This document shows, in pieces, positions 27,284-32,756 of a stretch of 32,756 nt of DNA. The stretch's first letter is position 1. The number at the start of each line of letters is the position of its first letter. The notes under the pieces are model-generated. The model was not told the DNA's origin and did not search any database. It worked only from the letters and a program-made list of their open reading frames with translations. This stretch comes from an uncultured Saprospiraceae bacterium. Lineage in GTDB: Bacteria; Bacteroidota; Bacteroidia; Chitinophagales; Saprospiraceae. The stretch is taken from positions 1 to 32,756 of the forward strand of contig CALLFA010000121.1 in assembly GCA_937997635.1 (NCBI GenBank). The letters are read 5' to 3'. The translations under genes and the position numbers were made by a program.

Positions 27284-27985
27284 ATGATTCCTAAAGATGA
27301 GTTTAAGAAGTATGCAACTATGCATCACGGGATGAGCAGCATGCACCTTGAAAAATATATGGCAACAACTGTCCCTAACATTACAGGCTTTACACCTCAA
27401 GTTATCGAAGAAAGACAGATGAATGTCGTCGGGATGGATGTCTTTTCAAGATTGATGATGGATCGCATCATTTTCATGGGTGTTCCTGTCAATGACTATG
27501 TTGCCAATGTCGTTCAAGCGCAAATGTTGTTTTTAGAATCTACAGATCCGAAAAGAGACATACAGATGTTCATCAACAGCCCAGGTGGTAGTGTGATGGC
27601 AGGTTTAGGTATGTACGATACGATGCAGTATGTGGCTCCAGATGTCGCAACAATTTGTACTGGATTAGCGGCCTCTATGGGTGCTGTATTGTTAGCAGCT
27701 GGTGAGAAAGGTAAGCGTTCAGCATTGACACATGCTAGAGTGATGATACACCAACCATCCGGTGGCATGCAAGGTCAGTTTTCTGATATGGAGATTTCCT
27801 ACAATTTGATCAAAGAATTGAAAGAAGAATTGTATCAAATACTAGCTGATCATACAGGGCAAAAAATTGATAAAATAGAGAAAGATTCTGATAGAGATAA
27901 GTGGATGACCGCTACCACAGCTAAGAAATATGGACTAGTTGATGAAGTGTTGTCAAGAAAGGCTGCGAGAAAAGAGAAAGCATAA
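27284..27985 (+). CDS. clpP: ATP-dependent Clp protease proteolytic subunit
   Basis: A 233-residue serine protease subunit. The catalytic triad is Ser131 (GLAASMGAVLLA), His156 (RVMIHQPSGG) and Asp205 (DSDRDKWM); the spacing of 25 and 49 residues is the same as in E. coli ClpP. MFINSPGGSV forms the oxyanion/handle region. The N-terminus is about 30 residues longer than the mature family core, consistent with a propeptide. It assembles into a 14-mer and degrades substrates delivered by ClpX, encoded 48 nt downstream. Confidence 0.96.
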   Translation: MIPKDEFKKYATMHHGMSSMHLEKYMATTVPNITGFTPQVIEERQMNVVGMDVFSRLMMDRIIFMGVPVNDYVANVVQAQMLFLESTDPKRDIQMFINSPGGSVMAGLGMYDTMQYVAPDVATICTGLAASMGAVLLAAGEKGKRSALTHARVMIHQPSGGMQGQFSDMEISYNLIKELKEELYQILADHTGQKIDKIEKDSDRDKWMTATTAKKYGLVDEVLSRKAARKEKA

Positions 27986-28033
27986 GAATTAGGTTTATTG
28001 TACATTGCAAGAGCAAAATTGTAAATTAATAGG

Positions 28034-29281
28034 ATGTCGACATCAAAAACAAGCCCAAAATGTTCCTTTTGCGGAAGAGATAAGAGCGAAGCACTTATCT
28101 TAATAGCAGGCATTCAAGGGCATATTTGTGAGATTTGTATTGAGCAAGCTCATGAGATTGTTATCGAAGAGCTCAAACATTCTGACAATAAGAAGATATC
28201 CAAATCCTCTTTCAAATTGCCAGAAGAGATCACGCCAAAACAGATTAAAACCTATTTGGATGATTACATCATTGGTCAAGATGAGGCGAAGAAGTATCTG
28301 GCGGTTGCCGTTTATAATCACTACAAACGTCTGAAACAAGATACGTTGGGCGATATCGAAATCGAAAAGTCAAACATCCTATTTGTTGGGCAAACAGGTA
28401 CCGGTAAAACATTACTCGCTAAGACAATAGCTAAATTTTTGGAAGTCCCGTTCACCATCGTTGATGCCACTGTATTTACGGAAGCAGGTTATGTTGGTGA
28501 GGATGTAGAAAGTATGCTGTCTCGTTTGTTGCAAGCTTGTGATTTTGATGTGGAAGCAGCAGAGAAAGGTATTGTGTACATTGATGAAATCGACAAAATC
28601 GCTAGGAAAAATGACAATCCTTCCATCACACGTGATGTGTCTGGTGAAGGTGTCCAGCAAGCAATGTTGAAAATGCTCGAAGGAACTGAAGTCAATGTGC
28701 CACCACAAGGAGGTAGAAAACACCCGGAGCAAAAACTCATTAAAATAAACACAAGCAACATTCTTTTCATCTGCGGTGGAGCGTTTGATGGTCTAGAGAA
28801 AGTGATCGCGAGAAGATTGAATACACAGGTTATCGGATTCAAAAAAGACAGTGAGGAGTTGGTGGATAAAGAAAACATTTATCAATATGTCAATCACCAA
28901 GACATCAAATCATTTGGACTCATTCCAGAATTGATCGGTCGTCTGCCAGTTCTTACATATCTAGAACCTTTAGATAAAGATACGCTCATCAAAATTTTGA
29001 CAGAGCCCAAAAACTCCTTAATCAAACAGTACCACAAACTTTTTGAATTAGAAGGCATAAAACTGGAAATTAAGCCAGATGCTTACGAGTACATCGCTGA
29101 GAAAGCACTAGAATTTAAACTTGGTGCCAGGGGTTTGCGGTCCATCTGCGAGGCCATTCTCACCGACGCTATGTACGAATTGCCATCTGAAAAAGATGTC
29201 TTTGAGTTGGTTGTCGATAAGGATTATGCAGTGCAGAAAATCAGTCATTCTAAATTGGCTCGACTGAAGGTAGTCGCTTAA
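28034..29281 (+). CDS. clpX: ClpX AAA+ unfoldase, ATPase subunit of ClpXP
   Basis: A 415-residue protein. N-terminal C4 zinc-binding domain (Cys10, Cys13, Cys32, Cys35), Walker A GQTGTGKT (119-126), pore loop GYVG (152-155), Walker B VYIDEID (181-187), the IGF loop for docking to ClpP (267-269), and sensor-2 GARGLRS near the C-terminus. It recognises tagged substrates, unfolds them and feeds them to ClpP. Complete and of normal length. It follows clpP by 48 nt with no terminator between. Confidence 0.96.
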   Translation: MSTSKTSPKCSFCGRDKSEALILIAGIQGHICEICIEQAHEIVIEELKHSDNKKISKSSFKLPEEITPKQIKTYLDDYIIGQDEAKKYLAVAVYNHYKRLKQDTLGDIEIEKSNILFVGQTGTGKTLLAKTIAKFLEVPFTIVDATVFTEAGYVGEDVESMLSRLLQACDFDVEAAEKGIVYIDEIDKIARKNDNPSITRDVSGEGVQQAMLKMLEGTEVNVPPQGGRKHPEQKLIKINTSNILFICGGAFDGLEKVIARRLNTQVIGFKKDSEELVDKENIYQYVNHQDIKSFGLIPELIGRLPVLTYLEPLDKDTLIKILTEPKNSLIKQYHKLFELEGIKLEIKPDAYEYIAEKALEFKLGARGLRSICEAILTDAMYELPSEKDVFELVVDKDYAVQKISHSKLARLKVVA

Positions 29282-29405
29282 TTCGTCTTTCACATATCTA
29301 ATTGAACAAGCACCAGTTGTAAAGTTTGCACCTCAAAGTCATTCGTTAATTTTTATTTATACCTCATTTTTTACTACTTTACAGCAAAACGAAAACAATA
29401 CACTT

Positions 29406-29753
29406 ATGGAAGCAAAAACAAAAAATACCATTGCCACAGTGTTATCAGCTATAGTGGCATTAGGTTTCCTGTTTTTTGGAGGAACAAAATTGATTGGTCA
29501 CGAAATGATTGTCGAGAATTTTAAGAAGTGGGGATTATCCGACATGTTTAGATATGCCATTGGTGGTCTGGAAATAGCAGGAGCTATTGGTTTATTTATA
29601 CCTGGCTTGCGTAGATGGGCTGCCTTGGGATTAATGGGCTTGATGATAGGCGCTATTTATACGCACATGTCCAATGGAGAAGGAGTGGCAGGCTCTGGAA
29701 TGGCAATTGTCATGTTCTTTCTAGCTGGAGCTGTATATCTCTTAAGAAGATAA
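29406..29753 (+). CDS. DoxX-like small membrane protein
   Basis: A 115-residue protein with four hydrophobic membrane segments (about 9-27, 49-67, 71-88, 95-112), separated by a GGTKLIGHEMIVENFKKWG segment and an IPGLRRWA turn. The first-helix FGGTKL and the G-x-E-I-x-G-A motif (GGLEIAGAIGLFIP) match the DoxX/DoxD-like family. The family's role is poorly defined (often linked to redox or quinone metabolism). The truA-fusion gene follows at once, its start 34 nt after this stop. Confidence 0.8.
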   Translation: MEAKTKNTIATVLSAIVALGFLFFGGTKLIGHEMIVENFKKWGLSDMFRYAIGGLEIAGAIGLFIPGLRRWAALGLMGLMIGAIYTHMSNGEGVAGSGMAIVMFFLAGAVYLLRR

Positions 29754-29769
29754 GCTATAATGTTTAACG

Positions 29770-29805
29770 AAAAGTATCTTTGCACAATGAAGCAAAGATA
29801 CTTTT
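29770..29805 (+). promoter_or_regulatory. Perfect 14-bp inverted repeat around the truA start codon, with a -7 element
   Basis: AAAAGTATCTTTGC (29770-29783) and GCAAAGATACTTTT (29792-29805) are exact reverse complements. The 8-nt loop (ACAATGAA) holds the ATG at 29787-29789. The left arm contains TATCTTTG (29775-29782), a full match to the Bacteroidota -7 consensus TAnnTTTG, although no clear -33 TTG is seen at the right distance. Transcripts reading through from the DoxX gene could fold here, whereas a transcript started from the -7 element would begin near the ATG and lack the left arm. Confidence 0.6.
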
Positions 29806-31013
29806 TGCGCTTGTCCTATAAAGGCACAAACTTTTCTGGTTGGCAACGCCAGCTCAATGCGCATACAGTACAAGAGGAGATTGAAGATGCATTCAAACTC
29901 CTATTCAAAAGGCAAATTCATATCATTGGATGTGGCCGTACGGATTCTGGTGTGCATGCCATCAACTACATTGCTCACTTTGATCTCGAAGAACCGCTTG
30001 ATTTTGATCTTGTATTCAAGCTGAATCATATAGTCTCTCAAGACATTACCATACATGAAGTGTTTCCTGTGGATATCACAAGGCATGCGCGATTCAATGC
30101 GGTAAAACGTACATACACATATAAGTTGAAAGGTGGCAAAGATTCGTTCTATTCTGACTACGCTTATCACTATCCGATGATCCATCAATTGGATGTGGAT
30201 AAATTAAATGAAGCAGCCAAATTGTTGATGGAATACAAAGACTTCTTTACGTTTTGTAAATCCAAAACAGATGTGAAGACTACATTTTGCGATCTAACAG
30301 TTTGTCACTGGAGATGGATTGCTGAGGATGAACTCGAATTTAAAATTTCTGCCAATCGGTTTTTACGAGGCATGGTACGTCTGATTGTCGGTATGTGTAT
30401 GAATGTGGCTCTTGGTAAAATAACCTTGGATAGTGTGCGTACAGCATTAGACAATAAGAAGCGAATGGAGAGGGACTGGTCTGTACTTGCTCAAGGATTA
30501 ACCTTACACGACATTGAGTATCCGTATCCAAGTTCGGTGCATGAATCTGTGTTGAAGATAAGGGAAGGCACGATTGATGAAGTTGTGCGATTAACGCAGT
30601 CCATACCAGAATTTATTGATCCCTATTCGGAGGAAGTATATAAAGAACGTTTGGAAAATGTTCCGCATCTGATTTTAGTTGCCGAGAAACAAGGGAAGGT
30701 TATCGGTGCCAAAGTCGGTTATGAACGAGAGGCAGATGGCTCTTTTTACAGTTGGATGGGCGCTGTGTCTGAACCATTTAGAGGATTGGGAGTTGCGACA
30801 AAATTAGCGGATAGGCAAGAAGCCTGGGCAATGGATAAAGGCTATAAGAGTATCCGAATGAAAACGAGATTTAAGTTAAAAGGAATGCAAAAATTTAATA
30901 TTGATCGAGGTTTTTATATTACTAAAATAGACGTACGTGACCCAAAGGAGGAGAGTGTTATTTGGATGGAGAAGGATTTATTAATCCAGCCAGATACGAT
31001 TTTTCAGAAGTAG
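29787..31013 (+). CDS. truA: TruA tRNA pseudouridine synthase fused to a GNAT acetyltransferase
   Basis: From the ATG at 29787 this is 408 residues. An upstream ATG at 29760 would add MFNEKYLCT, but homologous TruA proteins begin near MKQRYFLRLSYKGTNFSGWQ, so 29787 is preferred. Residues 1-247 are a complete TruA: GWQRQ, catalytic Asp53 in GCGRTDSGVHA, RTYTYKL, NRFLRGMVRLIVG, and the end GLTLHDIEYP. TruA isomerises uridines 38-40 in the tRNA anticodon arm. Residues about 252-396 form a GNAT N-acetyltransferase with the acetyl-CoA pyrophosphate loop EPFRGLGVATKLA, beta-strands LILVAEKQGKVIGAKVG and SFYSWMGAVS, and a C-terminal KFNIDRGFYITKIDV. The two domains are joined in one uninterrupted frame with a short linker, which is unusual. 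The acetyl acceptor is unknown. Confidence 0.9.
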   Translation: MKQRYFLRLSYKGTNFSGWQRQLNAHTVQEEIEDAFKLLFKRQIHIIGCGRTDSGVHAINYIAHFDLEEPLDFDLVFKLNHIVSQDITIHEVFPVDITRHARFNAVKRTYTYKLKGGKDSFYSDYAYHYPMIHQLDVDKLNEAAKLLMEYKDFFTFCKSKTDVKTTFCDLTVCHWRWIAEDELEFKISANRFLRGMVRLIVGMCMNVALGKITLDSVRTALDNKKRMERDWSVLAQGLTLHDIEYPYPSSVHESVLKIREGTIDEVVRLTQSIPEFIDPYSEEVYKERLENVPHLILVAEKQGKVIGAKVGYEREADGSFYSWMGAVSEPFRGLGVATKLADRQEAWAMDKGYKSIRMKTRFKLKGMQKFNIDRGFYITKIDVRDPKEESVIWMEKDLLIQPDTIFQK

Positions 31014-31059
31014 GAGAGTTATACTAAAAGATAGACAATGTTGAATTTTTAATTTTGAA

Positions 31060-31075
31060 CCTGCCTTCCGGCAGG
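31060..31075 (+). terminator. Short GC hairpin (possible terminator-like palindrome)
   Basis: CCTGCC-TTCC-GGCAGG, a perfect 6-bp stem with a tetraloop, 46 nt after the truA-fusion stop. The adjacent GCAGG offers an alternative right arm. No T tract follows (GTGTTTAATT), so termination is uncertain; such CCTGCC/GGCAGG palindromes are common between Bacteroidota genes. Confidence 0.4.
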
Positions 31076-31167
31076 CAGGTGTTTAATTGAATTTAAGACC
31101 AGAGTACTCATTCAATACATATTAGAAATCGACTGAAAGCTGGAAGCATTTGAACTTATAATTTTTA

Positions 31168-31202
31168 AATGTTGAATGTAATTATACACCTCATTCAACA
31201 TT
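31168..31202. repeat. Perfect 11-bp inverted repeat
   Basis: AATGTTGAATG (31168-31178) and CATTCAACATT (31192-31202), with a 13-nt spacer. Related TTGAAT/ATTCAA strings occur around it (31040-31060, 31204-31215). AT-rich; it may be a terminator-like or dispersed intergenic repeat in the 298-bp gap after the truA fusion, which otherwise shows nothing coding. Confidence 0.5.
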
Positions 31203-31311
31203 CAAAATTCAACATTAACAGAATTGCAATAAGCGCATTATGAAAGTATTCACGAGTATTTTCAACGATGAGAACAGATAAAAGATCAAGTAAGAAACGG
31301 TCAAACTATTT

Positions 31312-31518
31312 TCATTTTGGTATATAAACGCTCTTTCCATTGACATATGTTTCAAGAATTTTTACGTCTCTAATGGTAGTAGGCTCTATTTTAAAAAGGT
31401 TTTCACTTAACACAACGAAGTCGGCGTATTTGCCAATTTCTAGTGTGCCTTTTATATCTTCTTCAAAAGAAGCATAAGCTGCTGTTCCAATGACGCAATT
31501 TTTTTGTATTTCATATTT
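31312..31518 (-). pseudogene. Amidohydrolase C-terminal remnant
   Basis: The minus-strand frame 31518-31312 (68 codons plus TGA) reads KYEIQKNCVIGTAAYASFEE, then DIKGTLEIGKYADFVVLSEN, and ends NGKSVYIPK. This is the C-terminal segment of YtcJ-like metal-dependent amidohydrolases (family 3; the GxLExGKxADFVVL signature). The remaining 450 or so residues of the usual protein, including the metal ligands, are absent, and a TGA at 31519-31521 closes the frame upstream. It is non-functional debris, joined directly to a toxin remnant. Confidence 0.75.
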
Positions 31519-31705
31519 TCATTTTTTGAATATATCAATTTGGCAAACATCAATATTATCATATTCTTTTTGAGTTCCGACAAACTTCACATATAGGATT
31601 ACTTCAACTTTTCTAAACCAATAGCCACAAATCATTCTATACCTATTTCTTCCGATGTTAAAAACAATTCTACTTCGTTGACCTTTTTACGACCACTTGA
31701 AGTCT
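31519..31705 (-). pseudogene. HigB-like toxin C-terminal remnant
   Basis: Minus strand: after an in-frame TAA (DFKWS-stop) the frame runs KGQRSRIVFNIGRNRYRMIC, then GYWFRKVEVILYVKFVGTQK, EYDNIDVCQIDIFKK and TGA at 31519-31521. This matches the second half of RelE-superfamily HigB toxins (R-VFNIGGNKYRMI and GTHxEYDKI signatures). The N-terminal half is missing or scrambled, and no HigA antitoxin follows; the amidohydrolase remnant follows instead. Probably inactive. Confidence 0.6.
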
Positions 31706-31726
31706 TATTTATTAGCGATAGTGTTT

Positions 31727-32230
31727 TTATTCAACATCAAATTCGTTTTCTAAAAATTGCCTAAAAGCATCTCTGAATGTTTTTGAGGTTATGTGATCTA
31801 GGTATTCATTGGCTGATTTTATGCTACTATAGTATTCATTTGGGTTCTCTTTATAATTTGCGGCTTTAAGTATTTGATTTACTTTAACTAATAGATTTTC
31901 GGCTTCTTGTTCTTCTCTGCTTTTAAGAAACCTGATTACTTGATTCCATTTACCAGTTTCACCAACATTAAAATCGTGTCTGACATTTTGTGTTTGATTA
32001 TGGTCTTCGCAAGTTATATTCCAATATGTTCCAAAGAATCCGTTATTGCTTCCACACCCACATTTATCAGTATATATGAATGAATACCCTCCAAAATCTG
32101 TATAACTTATACACGTTGGTTCTCCTATGTATTCGCTTTTATCTTTAGATGCTGTAATGTTTGTAACAGTTTTACTACAACTATACAATGAAAATATAAA
32201 TAGAAATGATAAATAGTATTTTAAACTCAT
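31727..32230 (-). CDS. Putative lipoprotein of unknown function
   Basis: A 167-residue protein. The N-terminus MSLKYYLSFLFIFSLYSCSK is a lipoprotein signal peptide with lipobox LYSC (lipidated Cys18). The mature part has a Cys cluster (CISYTD, DKCGCGSNNG, ITCEDH at about 41-74) with a GGYSFIYTDKCGCG segment, then a helical, charged C-terminal half (about 95-167). I do not recognise the family. It stands alone on the minus strand among decayed genes and is AT-rich, so it may be recently acquired cargo. The start ATG fits the signal peptide exactly. Confidence 0.65.
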   Translation of the reverse strand: MSLKYYLSFLFIFSLYSCSKTVTNITASKDKSEYIGEPTCISYTDFGGYSFIYTDKCGCGSNNGFFGTYWNITCEDHNQTQNVRHDFNVGETGKWNQVIRFLKSREEQEAENLLVKVNQILKAANYKENPNEYYSSIKSANEYLDHITSKTFRDAFRQFLENEFDVE

Positions 32231-32376
32231 ATTTTTTGACTTTAATATGTAGAATTTATGTTGTTGTTATTTCATGGCTTTATTTAATCATTATCGCTAA
32301 CACCAAAGGAATATATACGGCATAACATGAGGTAATCATTTAAGTTGAACCCGCACCTACTATATGGGCTAACGCT

Positions 32377-32643
32377 ATGTTTGTCAGTTGCTTAAAAATA
32401 CTATATAATTGTCAGTCCTTGCGTCCTATTCCTTCTTTCATGCCTAAATTTAGCAAGCTGGTCTTTATGAAGAGCTGTGTAAGTAGGTTATTAGACAAAT
32501 TACACTGTAATATCTTGGTTTTAGACACACATCTGTGTCCAGCATGCGGTCAAGCCGAAATGGAAATCATCCAAGTGTTACCGCCGATCAGAGGTTCACC
32601 TGTCAATATTTATCAAAGACCTATTCAAAAGATAGAATTGTGA
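32377..32643 (+). pseudogene. Transposase-like C-terminal remnant
   Basis: An 88-codon frame whose C-terminal half, LHCNILVLDTHLCPACGQAE followed by MEIIQVLPPIRGSP, looks like the zinc-motif tail of IS91-type (Y2) transposases found in Bacteroidota. The frame is closed by TAA a short way upstream (near 32340), so the catalytic part is missing. The family call rests on the CPxC...LPPIRGSP pattern only; a small unrelated protein is the alternative. Confidence 0.35.
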
Positions 32644-32756
32644 AACTGAATATATCCATTCTTAATACTTAATAATGTATACCCAACGGATTTGAGTATG
32701 AGCTATTAACTATGAGGCCATTTTTTCAAGATCAAGGCGTAAAACGTAGGAATAGT

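Noticed and set aside
29311-29330. TAAAGTTTGCA as a promoter for the DoxX gene
   Set aside because: It has one base too many for TAnnTTTG, and the nearest TTG upstream is only 15 nt away, outside the usual spacing.
29760-29786. Upstream ATG at 29760 as the start of the TruA-GNAT protein
   Set aside because: It adds nine residues not expected in TruA, and the -7 promoter-like element and inverted repeat lie between it and the ATG at 29787. It remains possible but is less likely.

Overview
The window looks like a chromosomal piece of a Bacteroidota genome, most likely a Saprospiraceae-type member. The signs are AT-rich DNA, TAnnTTTG-type -7 promoter elements, several C-terminal type IX secretion (T9SS) sorting domains, a CarboxypepD_reg-like TonB receptor, HYR-like giant surface proteins with WTIIDWC signatures, and the tig-clpP-clpX order. 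The taxonomic call is inference from these features and not from a database match.

Layout. (1) 1-15.5 kb is a surface-protein island, all on the + strand. It holds a 5'-truncated giant protein made of about 32 tandem 51-residue, four-cysteine repeats (DCDGGG...TEC...DDC...DIC) that ends in a hemagglutinin/dockerin-like module. Three further secreted proteins (5927-6802, 8183-9625, 9749-15523) share one cysteine-containing domain of about 180 residues, present in five copies. Two of them end in T9SS type A sorting domains and the third in an IPTM-type membrane sorting tail. A 1.4 kb non-coding stretch (6803-8182) with hairpins and direct repeats interrupts the island. (2) 15.7-18.4 kb is a stand-alone TonB-dependent outer-membrane receptor with its own terminator. 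(3) 18.5-22.0 kb is a three-gene operon: two APC-family amino-acid permeases overlapping by 4 nt, then a dimethylargininase/arginine-deiminase-superfamily hydrolase. It probably takes up and breaks down a guanidino compound such as methylarginine. (4) 22.4-25.0 kb (- strand) is a secreted multidomain GH9 glycoside hydrolase (cellulase-like), flanked by related arrays of short GC-rich tandem repeats. (5) 25.5-31.0 kb is a housekeeping block: tRNA-Leu(UAG) with a good promoter, trigger factor, ClpP, ClpX, a small DoxX-like membrane protein, and a TruA pseudouridine synthase fused to a GNAT acetyltransferase. (6) 31.0-32.8 kb is a decayed accessory edge: remnants of an amidohydrolase and of a HigB-like toxin, an unrecognised lipoprotein, and a transposase-like C-terminal fragment.

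The most notable observations are the five-copy paralogous domain spread over three neighbouring secreted proteins with different anchoring signals and lying beside dockerin-like modules; the 51-aa repeat giant with a recent 333-bp internal duplication; the facing, mutually complementary repeat arrays that start inside the stop codons of two convergent genes; the TruA-GNAT fusion; and a perfect 14-bp inverted repeat whose loop carries the truA start codon and whose left arm is a -7 promoter element.
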